From Brevibacterium picturae (lineage in GTDB: Bacteria > Actinomycetota > Actinomycetes > Actinomycetales > Brevibacteriaceae): a DNA stretch of 64,000 bases. Both the position numbers and the translations under genes were made by a program. Position 1 is the first letter of the stretch, and the number at the start of each line of letters is the position of its first letter. Positions 18,945 through 27,936 of the stretch are shown here, piece by piece. Below the pieces are notes generated by a model. It saw only the letters and a program-made list of their open reading frames with translations, had not been told where the DNA came from and made no database searches. Location: the NCBI RefSeq assembly GCF_900105045.1, contig NZ_LT629739.1:2356001-2420000 (forward strand), given 5' to 3'.

Positions 18945-19636
18945 TGTCACACGCTGCGAAGGTGCGAACAGTCGTAGCAGGAGCGGCACTGCTCGGTCTC
19001 GTCCTCAGCGGTTGTTCGGCCCTGCAGATCCGCACCGCAGAACGGGATTCGGGACCGGTCCGTGTCGCCGTTCAGGACAAAGCAGGCGAGAGCCCCACCA
19101 CGGCACCACCCGACGCCGGAATCCCCGACGGGATGAAGGAAGTCTCGGTCAACCTCGGCGCCGAATGTCCGGTCGACATCAGTCTTGCCATGGCAGATGG
19201 CTGGTCGGAGGGTTCGGCCACCGACGGGTTCCACTCGTTCTCGCGTGGGACCTCGGTCGCCGAGAACGACGTCGTCCTCATCACCTGCTCCCAAGCCTAC
19301 GATGAGTCGCCGCAATCGGTGGTTGAGGCGAAGAAGAAGTTCTCGTTCTCAGAGAAGGGGTCCTCGGTGGTCTCCGAACGCACAGGGGGCCTCGCCGCCG
19401 GATACTACTGGTCGTTCCAAGGTCTGCTCGGACCGAGCGAGATCTTCGCGATCGACCAGAAGCCGACTTTCATGTATGGGGCCCGGATCGGGTACAGAAC
19501 CAATGGGCGTCTCGTTGAGATCGGCGTCGAGATGCGCGCTCTCGAATCGGACACGGCAGCGGCGAAGGAGTTCGAGAAGATGCTGCCGACGGTCACCATC
19601 GACGACGAAAAGGTTCCCGCACCGAGATTCAAATAG
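18941..19636 (+). CDS. Lipoprotein coupled to the mrp/two-component operon
   Basis: 231 residues with signal peptide and lipobox LVLSGC (Cys25 counting from GTG 18941), so probably anchored on the outer face of the membrane. The mature part is hydrophilic with two more Cys residues (AECPVD, LITCSQAYD). GTG 18941 overlaps the kinase stop as GTGA; ATG 18944 is the alternative. Last gene of the nine-gene chain. No known domain recognised. It could be an accessory sensor for the kinase, which has no extracellular domain of its own (inference). Confidence 0.8.
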   Translation: MMSHAAKVRTVVAGAALLGLVLSGCSALQIRTAERDSGPVRVAVQDKAGESPTTAPPDAGIPDGMKEVSVNLGAECPVDISLAMADGWSEGSATDGFHSFSRGTSVAENDVVLITCSQAYDESPQSVVEAKKKFSFSEKGSSVVSERTGGLAAGYYWSFQGLLGPSEIFAIDQKPTFMYGARIGYRTNGRLVEIGVEMRALESDTAAAKEFEKMLPTVTIDDEKVPAPRFK

Positions 19637-19718
19637 CCGGTGTCGGTGGGTGGACCGTCGTCACAGATCGCGGCAGATTCTGCCTCCCGATCCACGGCGA
19701 TGATCCTAGGATAGGACT

Positions 19719-21740
19719 ATGACGACCAACGACGCTGTGACCACTCTCCTCGATGCTCGCCGACTGCAGGGCCTCCTGACGAACCGGAGCGGTCGTGTGA
19801 TCGCCCAGTACTCCTTCCTCAACTCCGACGGCAGTAGCTACCTCACCCACCTTGCCGACATCGGCGGAGACAGTCCTCGGCGCCTCACCCGTGGTGACCA
19901 GTCCATCGGCCCGGCCGCGATCGATGAGACAGGAACGATCTACTTCGCGGCCAAACGCATCGGCGAAGACGGCAAGGACGCCCAGAGCCCGAGCCTGTGG
20001 GCACTGCCGGAGACCGGCGAGGCGCGCAAGCTCGCCGATCACGAAGATGGCTTCTCCCGGCTCGACGTCAAAGGTCAGACCCTGGTCGCGCAGCTCCCCG
20101 TACACACCTGGGCCGCGGATGAGGACGAGCACCAGGAATACAGCCGGGAACGCAGAGAAGCCAAGGTCAGCGGCATCCTCCACTCCGGATTTCCCCTCCG
20201 CCGCTGGGACCATGATCTGGGGCCGGGGCGAGAGACCCTCGCGATCGCAGACCTGAACGCTCTCACAGCAGAGTTCGACGAGGAACTCGACGAGGATGAC
20301 GCACAAGCCGGCACCGGAGTGACCTTCCGCTACCTGCCGTTGCCGGCCGGTCGCCTCGTTGACTGGGCTCTCGACGAGGAGGCACGCTTCGTCCTCGTCC
20401 AGATCGAGAAGCCGATCCCCGACCAGCTCGAGGCCAGCGAGATCTGGCAGGTCGACCTGCACAAACACGGTGCTCCCAGGTTGCTGATCGAGGCAGCTGC
20501 AGATCATGCGTACGGCATCGAGGCCATCAGCCCCGACGGAACCCGGGCCCTTCTCACACGGGAGCAGTTCTGGACATCGACAACGAATATGTCCGCAGCG
20601 CTCATGCTCCTCGACCTCGGCACTGAGTCGCTGAGCCCGGTGTGGGCCGAGGCCGACCACTGGTTCGCCCCCGTCTGGGCCGATGATTCGACGATCGTCG
20701 CAACTGCGGACGATCACGGACGGGGCAGTGTCTTCATCGGCGACGTCGACGACGAGCAGCCTCGGCGACTGGTGGGCGGTGAGAGCCAGAAATATGCGTT
20801 TGCGGGACTGCAGGTGCAGGGACTGGCGGTCGTGGCGACCGCCTCGGCGATCGACGTCGCGCCTCTGCCCATCGCCATCGATCTGGTCTCTGGCCAGATC
20901 AGCGAGCTCGCCAACCCAGCCAGCGTCATCGATGGGGTGGGCACCCTGGCTGAGGTGGCAGCCGTTGGTGACGACGGCACCGCAGTGCGCGCCTGGTTGG
21001 CTCTGCCCGAGGGGGAGGGGCCGTTCCCCCTCGTCGTCTTCGCCCACGGCGGACCCTGGGGATCGTGGAACTCCTGGACGTACCGGTGGAACCCGGGACC
21101 GTTCACCGCTGCCGGATACGCGATACTGCTGCCGGATCCGGCAATCTCCACCGGCTATGGCCAGTCGATGATCGACCGCGGCCAACAGGAACTGGGCGGG
21201 GCACCGTTCACGGACATCCTCGCACTCACGGACGCGGCCATCGAACGGCCCGACATCGACGCCGAGCGCACCGCTCTGGCCGGCGGATCCTACGGCGGAT
21301 ACATGGCGAACTGGGTGGCCGGGCACACCGGTGAGCGGTTTCGGTGCATCGTCACACACGCCTCCCTGTGGAACACGACCTCGATGGGCCGGACCACGGA
21401 CAACGCCTCCTGGGACGTGGCCATGCGGAAGCAGTCGTCGACCTACTCACCGCACCTGTTCGCCGACCGGATCGAGGTCCCGATGCTCGTCATCCACGGT
21501 GACAAGGACTACCGGGTGCCCATCGGACAGGGCCAGGAACTCTGGTACGACCTGCTGACCCGATCGAAGACACCCCTGGACGCAGAGGGGCTGACCCAGC
21601 ACCGCTTCCTGTACTTCCCCGACGAGGGCCACTGGATCACCGGGCGCGGCAACGCCGAAGTCTGGTACCGCACTGTCCTGGCCTTCCTCGACCTGCATGT
21701 CCTCGACATCGACGCCGAGCGCGCCCGCACGCTGGGGTGA
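19719..21740 (+). CDS. S9-family serine peptidase (acylaminoacyl/prolyl oligopeptidase type)
   Basis: 673 residues. An N-terminal beta-propeller-like region (about 1-400) is followed by an alpha/beta-hydrolase domain. Catalytic Ser is in GGSYGGYMANW, Asp in VIHGDKDYRVPIG and His in FPDEGHWITG. HGGPWGSWNSWTY is the oxyanion region. No signal peptide, so cytoplasmic cleavage of short peptides is expected. TAGGA lies just upstream of ATG 19719. It is separated from the mrp chain by 82 bases and is probably its own unit with nagA downstream. Confidence 0.92.
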   Translation: MTTNDAVTTLLDARRLQGLLTNRSGRVIAQYSFLNSDGSSYLTHLADIGGDSPRRLTRGDQSIGPAAIDETGTIYFAAKRIGEDGKDAQSPSLWALPETGEARKLADHEDGFSRLDVKGQTLVAQLPVHTWAADEDEHQEYSRERREAKVSGILHSGFPLRRWDHDLGPGRETLAIADLNALTAEFDEELDEDDAQAGTGVTFRYLPLPAGRLVDWALDEEARFVLVQIEKPIPDQLEASEIWQVDLHKHGAPRLLIEAAADHAYGIEAISPDGTRALLTREQFWTSTTNMSAALMLLDLGTESLSPVWAEADHWFAPVWADDSTIVATADDHGRGSVFIGDVDDEQPRRLVGGESQKYAFAGLQVQGLAVVATASAIDVAPLPIAIDLVSGQISELANPASVIDGVGTLAEVAAVGDDGTAVRAWLALPEGEGPFPLVVFAHGGPWGSWNSWTYRWNPGPFTAAGYAILLPDPAISTGYGQSMIDRGQQELGGAPFTDILALTDAAIERPDIDAERTALAGGSYGGYMANWVAGHTGERFRCIVTHASLWNTTSMGRTTDNASWDVAMRKQSSTYSPHLFADRIEVPMLVIHGDKDYRVPIGQGQELWYDLLTRSKTPLDAEGLTQHRFLYFPDEGHWITGRGNAEVWYRTVLAFLDLHVLDIDAERARTLG

Positions 21741-21756
21741 AGTCGGAGACGCAACG

Positions 21757-22968
21757 ATGACCACTGAGTACGCCCTGGTGCCCGAGGCAGCGCCCGCGGA
21801 CACGATCATCCATAACGCTGTCGTCCTTGACGGCAATCCAGCCGACTTCACCGCGGAGCTCGCCGATGATTGGCTCGCCGAGGCGGGTGGGACAGTCATC
21901 GCACGCGGCCGCGGTGCGGGCTGGCAAGGCCTGGCCACCTCGGCGACGGTGCGGATCATTAACGCCGAGGGCGCGTACCTGACTCCCGCGTATGTCGACA
22001 TCCACTGCCACGGGGCTGGCGGCTCCAGCGCCGAGGACGGCGAGGCCGGGCTCGGCGAGGTGCTCGGCGTCCACCGTCGGCACGGAACCCGGGCGCTCGC
22101 CCTGTCCTTCGTCTCGGACACCATCGAAGGTCTCTGCGACTCCCTGGCCGCCGGAGCCGGGCTCGTCCGAGACAATCCGAACGTGCTCGGCCTGCATGCC
22201 GAAGGACCCTTCCTGTCTCCGGACTTCAAGGGCGCACACGCACCCGAGGTGCTCACCGCACCCACGCCCGAGGCCGTCGAATCGATCCTCGCCGCCGCCG
22301 ACGGGGCACTGGCCCAGATCACGATCGCCCCCGAACTGCCGGGTGCATTCGATGCGATCTCACGGTTCGCCTCGGCGGGGGTAAGCGTGGCCATCGGACA
22401 CACCGCGGCCGGCTACGAGGAAGCGGCACGCGCCTTCGACGCGGGAGCGAGCATCCTCACCCACACCTTCAACGCGATGCCGGGAATCCACCACCGAGCA
22501 CCCGGTCCGATCCTCGCCGCCGTCGAAGCGGGACACGTCACGCTCGAACTCATCAACGACGGTGTGCATGTGGCGCCCGCTCCCGCACGGATGCTGGCGA
22601 ACCTGACACCGGGGAGGATCGCGCTGATCACCGATGCCATGGCCGCGACGGGCATGGCCGACGGTCGGTACATGCTCGGGACTCTGCCGGTGCAGGTGGA
22701 GGACTCCGTGGCACGGCTGCTGAACGAGGACGATACGACCGGATCCATCGCCGGATCGACCCTGACCATGGATGACGCGGTGATGGCAGCGGTGGCCGAG
22801 GTGGGCATGAGTCCGCTTGAGGCGGTTCAGGCCGCGAGTCTGGTGCCGTTGCGAGCCCTGGGACGCATCGCCGCTGACGAGCACAGTCTGCTTGGCGTGG
22901 GAATGCCCGCGGAGTACCTGCTGCTGAACGCGGACATGAGCATCCAGGCTGAGAACATGGCACGATAG
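21757..22968 (+). CDS. nagA: N-acetylglucosamine-6-phosphate deacetylase
   Basis: 403-residue amidohydrolase that removes acetate from GlcNAc-6-P in amino-sugar and wall recycling. Motifs are the metal-binding DIHCHGAGG, LHAEGPFLSP with the metal Glu, a later His in AIGHTAAGYEEA and HTFNAM, and the catalytic Asp in ALITDAMAATG. ATG 21757 is chosen over the longer frame because similarity starts after it. No nagB or PTS gene is adjacent. Confidence 0.93.
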   Translation: MTTEYALVPEAAPADTIIHNAVVLDGNPADFTAELADDWLAEAGGTVIARGRGAGWQGLATSATVRIINAEGAYLTPAYVDIHCHGAGGSSAEDGEAGLGEVLGVHRRHGTRALALSFVSDTIEGLCDSLAAGAGLVRDNPNVLGLHAEGPFLSPDFKGAHAPEVLTAPTPEAVESILAAADGALAQITIAPELPGAFDAISRFASAGVSVAIGHTAAGYEEAARAFDAGASILTHTFNAMPGIHHRAPGPILAAVEAGHVTLELINDGVHVAPAPARMLANLTPGRIALITDAMAATGMADGRYMLGTLPVQVEDSVARLLNEDDTTGSIAGSTLTMDDAVMAAVAEVGMSPLEAVQAASLVPLRALGRIAADEHSLLGVGMPAEYLLLNADMSIQAENMAR

Positions 22969-22973
22969 GAGAC

Positions 22974-23534
22974 ATGGATGCCCTGCTCCTCATCGACACC
23001 GACGACGCCAGCTACACCTCCGACGAGAACGCCGAGATCTTAGTCGACATCGTCGGCCGCACTCGCGCGGTCGGCGGTGTGCTCATCTTCGCCTCGACGA
23101 AGGATGAGCTCGTCGACATCGACGATGAGGAACTGTCCATCTTCGTGCCCGACGAGGAGGACCTCGTGCTGCGCTCGGAGAGCCCCGACGTCTTCGAAGG
23201 CATCAGCGATCTGGCCCCGGGCCTCCACGACATGGCCATCGACCGCATCGTCATCGCCGGTGGTGACATCACCAGCGAAGACGCAGACGGCGAGGACACT
23301 CAGGGCGGTGCGGACGACTCTGACCTCGCCGGTGCACCTGACCCCGCTGATGACGGCGACGTGCCGGGATCCGTGCGAGCCTCGGCGATGGCAGCACTGG
23401 TCTGCAACTTCGACGTCATCGTCCTCTCCGACTCAGTGATCGATGCCGAGGGACAGCCGGTGACCTGGCTGGACGAGGCTGAAGACGCCGGTGCGATGAT
23501 CAAGAAGACCGGCGACACCTGGCTGAGGATGTAG
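22974..23534 (+). CDS. Isochorismatase-like protein lacking catalytic residues
   Basis: 186 acidic residues, starting 5 bases after nagA and so probably co-transcribed. The order of elements resembles an isochorismatase-type hydrolase: DALLLIDTDD (first strand), VGRTRAVGGVLIFAS, VLRSESPDVFEGI, IDRIVIAGGDI, and VRASAMAALVCNFDVIVLSDS. The Lys of the usual triad is Arg, and the catalytic Cys region after GGDI is replaced by an acidic insert (about 100-125). The fold assignment is inference from pattern only; if right, it is probably non-catalytic. Confidence 0.55.
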   Translation: MDALLLIDTDDASYTSDENAEILVDIVGRTRAVGGVLIFASTKDELVDIDDEELSIFVPDEEDLVLRSESPDVFEGISDLAPGLHDMAIDRIVIAGGDITSEDADGEDTQGGADDSDLAGAPDPADDGDVPGSVRASAMAALVCNFDVIVLSDSVIDAEGQPVTWLDEAEDAGAMIKKTGDTWLRM

Positions 23535-23664
23535 TTCCTTCGGCAATGAGCGATTGGCGTTCTGGCGTCCGCGCCATCATGGTTCTACACTGAGTAGAAG
23601 ATTTGAGTTCCTTGAGGATCGACCATGATGCCATGCGTGCGGGCAGCCCATTGAGAGGAGGACC

Positions 23665-24309
23665 ATGACCGGATCGAACAAGTCGGTACGTGCTCTCTTC
23701 GCCGCGCTCATGACGACCCTGCTGGCTGTGCTCATGCACGTCGGCGCCGGCGGCACGACTTCTCTCCTCGGCATCTCGATCGTCTTCGTCATCGTCCTGT
23801 GGGCCGCAATGATCCTCGCCGGCAGGCGGCTCGGATATCTGGCTCTGGGGTCACTGCTCGGCCTGGGCCAGATCCTCATGCACCTGTCGATGGGCTGGTT
23901 CACCGCCGCACCCGCCTCCACCGGTGCCTCGACTACCGGAACGGCCATGGGCCACCAGCACATGAATCACGGGACCGGCACCGTGGACCTGGGCCAGACG
24001 ACGATGTCCCATCCGATGTCGCACATGGCCGGTGACGGGTCGAGTGCGAGTCTGGCTATGGTGGCCGCCCACACCGCAGCGGTCATCGTCACCGCAGTGA
24101 TCCTCAAACGCGGCGAAGACATCATCCTCACCATCCTGCAGCTAGCGCTGGGGCCGATAGTCACCGCGCTGCGGTCGCTCGTCGAGGCGGTCGGCGTCCT
24201 GGCAGAATTCCCTGCCCGACTCGTCCAGGGCGAGTTCCACCTGCCCCAGGCCATCACCTCCGCCGTCGTCGGCCCCAACTACCGACGCGGACCTCCCGCA
24301 CTCGTCTGA
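23665..24309 (+). CDS. Membrane protein with His/Met-rich extracytoplasmic loop, probably copper-related
   Basis: 214 residues with about four to five helices (residues 10-30, 34-52, 55-75, 125-145, 148-168). A loop at about 90-120 is rich in His and Met (GHQHMNHGTG, TTMSHPMSHMAGD), typical of Cu(I)/Cu(II) binding. It starts with GAGAGGAGG 4 bases before ATG 23665. Downstream are a PCuAC copper chaperone and a DyP peroxidase, so a role in copper delivery or export is likely. No catalytic domain recognised. Confidence 0.78.
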   Translation: MTGSNKSVRALFAALMTTLLAVLMHVGAGGTTSLLGISIVFVIVLWAAMILAGRRLGYLALGSLLGLGQILMHLSMGWFTAAPASTGASTTGTAMGHQHMNHGTGTVDLGQTTMSHPMSHMAGDGSSASLAMVAAHTAAVIVTAVILKRGEDIILTILQLALGPIVTALRSLVEAVGVLAEFPARLVQGEFHLPQAITSAVVGPNYRRGPPALV

Positions 24310-24437
24310 ACTCAGAACGTCACCAGCGGCGGATGCACCGCCGAGCCCATACATCATCGGTGACAGCCGAACACCGTCGACGACGAACAGTCGACGGTCG
24401 CGTCCGGCTGCACCGACACACTGAAAGTGCAGACGAA

Positions 24438-24971
24438 ATGCGCAAAAACACCACCACCCAGATGGCTGCCCTGTCCGTTGCGGCCATGATCGGGCTCAGC
24501 GCCTGTGGCCAGACCCCGGCGAGCGAACCCGAGAAAACGAGCCAGTCACAAGTCAGCGTCGAATCCCTGAGTCTCGACAACGCCTGGGCCAAAGCAGCCG
24601 ACGAGGGCATGACCGCCGTCTTCGGCGAGCTGAAGAACAACAGCGATGAGGACATCACCCTCGCCGGGGCGAAATACGACGACGCCGATGAGGTCCAACT
24701 CCACGAAACGCTCGAGGACAACTCCGGAGGCATGTCGATGCAGGAGAAGAAGGGCGACTTCACGATCCCGGCCGGTGAGTCGCTGAGCCTCAAACCCGGC
24801 GGGGAACACATCATGGTCATGGGACTGAAGAAGCCCATCAAACCCGGCGAGGAGATCTCACTGGAACTTGTCACCGGCGATGATCAGACCTTCCCGGTGA
24901 CCGCCATCGCCAAGGACTACTCCGGGGCACAGGAGACCTACGCACCTGGTGAGGCCGACAGTGACCACTGA
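24438..24971 (+). CDS. PCuAC-type extracellular copper chaperone lipoprotein
   Basis: 177 residues. Signal peptide with lipobox-like LSACG (Cys about 22), then the cupredoxin-like PCuAC (DUF461) domain. The family copper ligands H-x(n)-M-x-M then H-x-M appear as QLHETLEDNSGGMSMQE and GGEHIMVMGL. ATG 24438 precedes the signal peptide directly. The equivalent Streptomyces lividans chaperone (ECuC) is encoded next to a DyP peroxidase (DtpA), as here. It should bind Cu outside the membrane and pass it to cuproproteins. Confidence 0.9.
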   Translation: MRKNTTTQMAALSVAAMIGLSACGQTPASEPEKTSQSQVSVESLSLDNAWAKAADEGMTAVFGELKNNSDEDITLAGAKYDDADEVQLHETLEDNSGGMSMQEKKGDFTIPAGESLSLKPGGEHIMVMGLKKPIKPGEEISLELVTGDDQTFPVTAIAKDYSGAQETYAPGEADSDH

Positions 24972-26262
24972 GCCGAGCAGCCGTCCTCACGGCTTCAGCC
25001 GCCGGCGCCTCATCGCCTCGGCCGCGGCCGGCGGAACAGGAGTCGTCGGTGCCGTCGCGGGATTCGGTGTGGGCCGAGGCGGTGGAGCAGATCGTGCCGA
25101 GGCCGCACCGTCACGAGATCTCAGCGGAGCCAACGGGCCGGTGACAGAACCGTTCTACGCCCCTCACCAGGCCGGCATCGAAACCCCACCGCAGGCGCAT
25201 GCGCACTTCCTGGCGCTGACGCTGAAACCGGGCATCAAGGCCGCCGAGGTGACGCGCTGGCTGAGGCTGCTCACCGCCGATGCCGCAGCCCTAACCCAGG
25301 GCAGCGGACCGTTGGCCGACTCCGAACCCGAACTCGCCCACGAGCCGGCGCGCCTGACCGTCACATTCGGATTCGGGCCCGGGCTCGTTGAGCTGGCGGG
25401 TGAGAAATCTGTGCCGAAATGGCTGAAACCGCTGGAGAAGTTCCCCATCGATGACCTTGATCCCGAGCGGTGCACCGGGGATCTGCTCCTGCAGATCTGC
25501 GGCGACGATCCGCTGACCTTGGCACATGCCCGGCGGATGCTGTTCAAGGATTCCCGAAATTTCGCCGAGGTGGCCTGGCAGAGAGACGGATTCCGCCGTT
25601 CCTATGGCAGCCAGGGGGAAGGGCAGACTCAACGGAACCTCTTCGGACAGTTGGACGGGACAGCCAATCCCGGGCCCGGGTCCGAGGACTTCGCCCGCAT
25701 CATCTGGGGACAGGGCACCCGAGGAGCAGATCCGGTCTTCTCCGCGCACGGGGAACCGCCGGACAACCTCGGCGCGCATCTGCCTGAGTGGATGCGCGGA
25801 GGAACAACCTTGGTGCTGCGCGACATCGCAATGAACCTCGACACCTGGGACCAGGCCGATCGGCCGGCCCGCGAGTTCGCGACCGGACGAACGCTCAACA
25901 CGGGGGCACCGCTGTCGGGTGCCGACGAGTTCGATGTCCCCGACTTCGAGGCGGTCGACAAGCGCGGGCTGACGAAGATTTCGGCGGCCTCGCACGTGGC
26001 CCGGGCACGGGACGGTTTCGGTCCCGAGACGCAGATCCACCGGCGCACGTTCAACTACGGAACCGGTGCGGGGGAGGAGGCCGGACTCATGTTCGCCTCG
26101 TTCCAGGCCGATATCGACCGGCAGTTTCTGCCGATCCAACGCCGCCTCGCCGAGGTGGATCTGCTCAATGAGTGGACCACGCCGATCGGGTCGACGGTGT
26201 GGGCGATCCCGCCGGGAATCAAGGAAGGGGAGTACATCGGGCAGAGCCTCTTCGAGGGCTGA
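24961..26262 (+). CDS. Tat-exported DyP-type haem peroxidase
   Basis: 433 residues. A twin-arginine signal (FSRRRLIASAAAGG) is followed by a DyP domain with FGQLDGTANP (the GxxDG motif carrying the distal Asp), LVLRDIAMNLDTWDQ (distal Arg region) and ISAASHVARARD (proximal haem His). GTG 24961 overlaps the chaperone stop by 11 bases and has GGTGAGG 6 bases upstream; GTG 24949 is an alternative. The efeU/efeO iron-uptake genes are absent, while a copper chaperone is adjacent, which resembles the Streptomyces DtpA arrangement. Confidence 0.9.
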   Translation: MTTEPSSRPHGFSRRRLIASAAAGGTGVVGAVAGFGVGRGGGADRAEAAPSRDLSGANGPVTEPFYAPHQAGIETPPQAHAHFLALTLKPGIKAAEVTRWLRLLTADAAALTQGSGPLADSEPELAHEPARLTVTFGFGPGLVELAGEKSVPKWLKPLEKFPIDDLDPERCTGDLLLQICGDDPLTLAHARRMLFKDSRNFAEVAWQRDGFRRSYGSQGEGQTQRNLFGQLDGTANPGPGSEDFARIIWGQGTRGADPVFSAHGEPPDNLGAHLPEWMRGGTTLVLRDIAMNLDTWDQADRPAREFATGRTLNTGAPLSGADEFDVPDFEAVDKRGLTKISAASHVARARDGFGPETQIHRRTFNYGTGAGEEAGLMFASFQADIDRQFLPIQRRLAEVDLLNEWTTPIGSTVWAIPPGIKEGEYIGQSLFEG

Positions 26263-26263
26263 G

Positions 26264-26842
26264 TCAGAACAGTGCTGGGGGAAGGGCGTCTTCGAACTCG
26301 AGCAGCCAACGCTTGGTCCCCAGCGCCGTGCCTCGGCGGCCCCCGGAATAGCCGCCGAGGCCGTCGCTGGCGACGACGCGGTGGCAGGCGATGACCAGCG
26401 GCAGGGGGTTCATCCCCATGATGCTGCCGATTCCTCGCGCGTGGATGCCGGTTCCGCTGCGACGGGCAAGCTCGCCGTAGGTGATGGTGGTGCCAGCCTC
26501 GACCGTCTCGTCGAGAGCGGTGAGGACCGTTCGCGCGGTCGCGGAGACTGGGCCTAAGTCCAGAGGCAGATCGAAGGTGGTGAGGGCTCCGTCGAAGTAT
26601 GCGCGCAGTTGCCGCAGCGCTTCTGCAATAAGAGGGTCAGAGGCACCCGTGCCTTGATGGATGCCCGTATCGGACTGATCTGTCCTGTCGTCGGTGGCCT
26701 CGTCAGGTTCTGGCCACTCGACACGGATGATGGACTGTCCGTTGCTGGTCACTGCGATGGGACCGACGGGTGTGTCCATTGCGGCCCAGGAGAAGTCATG
26801 CTCGGCAAGTTCGACGTGGAAATCATGCGAACTCATGATCAT
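26264..26842 (-). CDS. ogt: Methylated-DNA--protein-cysteine methyltransferase
   Basis: 192 residues. Suicide repair enzyme that takes alkyl groups from O6-alkylguanine to its active Cys in VIACHRVVASDG. The usual PCHRV reads ACHRV here. The DNA-binding part is ITYGELARRSGTG and GSIMGMNPLPLV. The N-terminal domain has DTPVGPIAVTSNGQSI. The start is either ATG 26842 or 26836; GAGGAG lies just upstream. Convergent with the peroxidase, with stops 1 base apart. Confidence 0.9.
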   Translation of the reverse strand: MIMSSHDFHVELAEHDFSWAAMDTPVGPIAVTSNGQSIIRVEWPEPDEATDDRTDQSDTGIHQGTGASDPLIAEALRQLRAYFDGALTTFDLPLDLGPVSATARTVLTALDETVEAGTTITYGELARRSGTGIHARGIGSIMGMNPLPLVIACHRVVASDGLGGYSGGRRGTALGTKRWLLEFEDALPPALF

Positions 26843-26884
26843 GTGTCTCCTCTCTTAGGGCAAAGCTACCGCATCCTTGCAGTA

Positions 26885-26924
26885 GAAGACCCTCCATCCC
26901 GCAAGATCGAGATGGAGGGTCTTC
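26885..26924 (-). terminator. Strong hairpin after the betaine importer operon
   Basis: GAAGACCCTCCATC (26885-26898) and its exact complement (26911-26924) form a 14-bp stem with a 12-base loop. It lies 44 bases past the stop of the substrate-binding protein gene (minus) and just upstream of ogt, insulating the two. Confidence 0.75.
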
Positions 26925-26967
26925 CGCACGGGCTCAGGAACTCAGAATTGAGTTCCCAAAGCTCGGA

Positions 26968-27879
26968 TCACTTCTCTTCGTCAGGAAGCTCGCCTTCGTA
27001 GGCATCAGGGTTCTTTTTGAGCCATTCGGAGATGGCTGCTTCTCCGTCGTCCTCGTACTCGTTGACGACGAGGTCTTCGAGGTCACCGTACTGCTTGTCA
27101 TCAAGTTTGATCTTGCTGATGTAGTCGGCGGCGTCGGCGAATTCATCGCTGAATCCCTTAGTTGCTGTGAAGTGCAGCTTCTCAGCTTCACCCATGGCAC
27201 CCTTGGGGTCCTCGAGATCCTTGACCGGGTAGGCGTTGTTGGCCCAGAACGGGCGCCACAGCGTGACGACGATGTCCTCTTCGGCATCGGTGGCGTTGCC
27301 GAGTTCGGTGAGCATCGCTGCCGTTGACGAGGTGACGAGTTCGTATTCGTCATCCAAGCCGTACTCGGGGATCATCTTCTTCGTGGCAGCGGTCAGACCG
27401 GCGCCGGGCTCGATGCCGATGATCTCTCCGCCGAAGTCCTTGCCCTTGCCTTTGAGGTCTTCGATCGAGTTGATGTCCTTCATGTACTTCGGCACCGCGA
27501 TGGTGAGGACGGCGTTGTCGTAATACGCGCCGAGGTCTTCGAGCTTGTCTCCGTACTCGTCCATGTACTGTTTGTGCGTGACCTCTGGCCACGACGAGGG
27601 GTACATGTCGACGTCGCCGTTGGCGACTCCGGCGTAGAGAACGGCGGCGTCGGCGAACGTCTCTGTTTCGACGTTGTAGCCCATCTTTCCGAGCTGGTCT
27701 TCGAGCAGCAGCGAGATGCTCTGACCGTCGGTCCAGCCGGTGACATAGCCGAGCTTGATATCACCCTTGTCTCCGCCACCGCTGCCCTCATCCTTCGAGG
27801 CTTCCTGAGAACAACCGGTCATGGCCAGGCCCAGGGCTGCCACTCCTGCGATGAATGTGGTGAGAAATCTTCTTTTCAT
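26968..27879 (-). CDS. Glycine betaine/choline ABC importer, substrate-binding lipoprotein
   Basis: 303 residues. Signal peptide with lipobox LAMTGCS, then an OpuAC-type binding domain: LGYVTGWTDGQSISLLLED, DVDMYPSSWPEVTHKQY, IGIEPGAGLTAATKK and TLWRPFWANNAYPVK, where aromatic residues form the quaternary-amine cage in this family. ATG 27879 is chosen, with AAAGGAA 8 bases upstream; the longer frame lacks a signal peptide at its start. Last gene of a three-gene operon (ATPase, permease, SBP). Confidence 0.93.
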   Translation of the reverse strand: MKRRFLTTFIAGVAALGLAMTGCSQEASKDEGSGGGDKGDIKLGYVTGWTDGQSISLLLEDQLGKMGYNVETETFADAAVLYAGVANGDVDMYPSSWPEVTHKQYMDEYGDKLEDLGAYYDNAVLTIAVPKYMKDINSIEDLKGKGKDFGGEIIGIEPGAGLTAATKKMIPEYGLDDEYELVTSSTAAMLTELGNATDAEEDIVVTLWRPFWANNAYPVKDLEDPKGAMGEAEKLHFTATKGFSDEFADAADYISKIKLDDKQYGDLEDLVVNEYEDDGEAAISEWLKKNPDAYEGELPDEEK

Positions 27880-27936
27880 GGTGTGTTCCTTTTCTCGAGT
27901 ATTCGACTTCTGATTGTCTGTGACTGCACCGGGCAC

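Noticed and set aside
19629..21359. 576-codon open frame on the minus strand
   Set aside because: Shadow of the S9 peptidase on the opposite strand, which has clear catalytic motifs.
24961..26262. EfeB member of an EfeUOB iron importer
   Set aside because: No EfeU or EfeO gene is adjacent; the neighbours are copper-related, so DtpA-like is the better reading.
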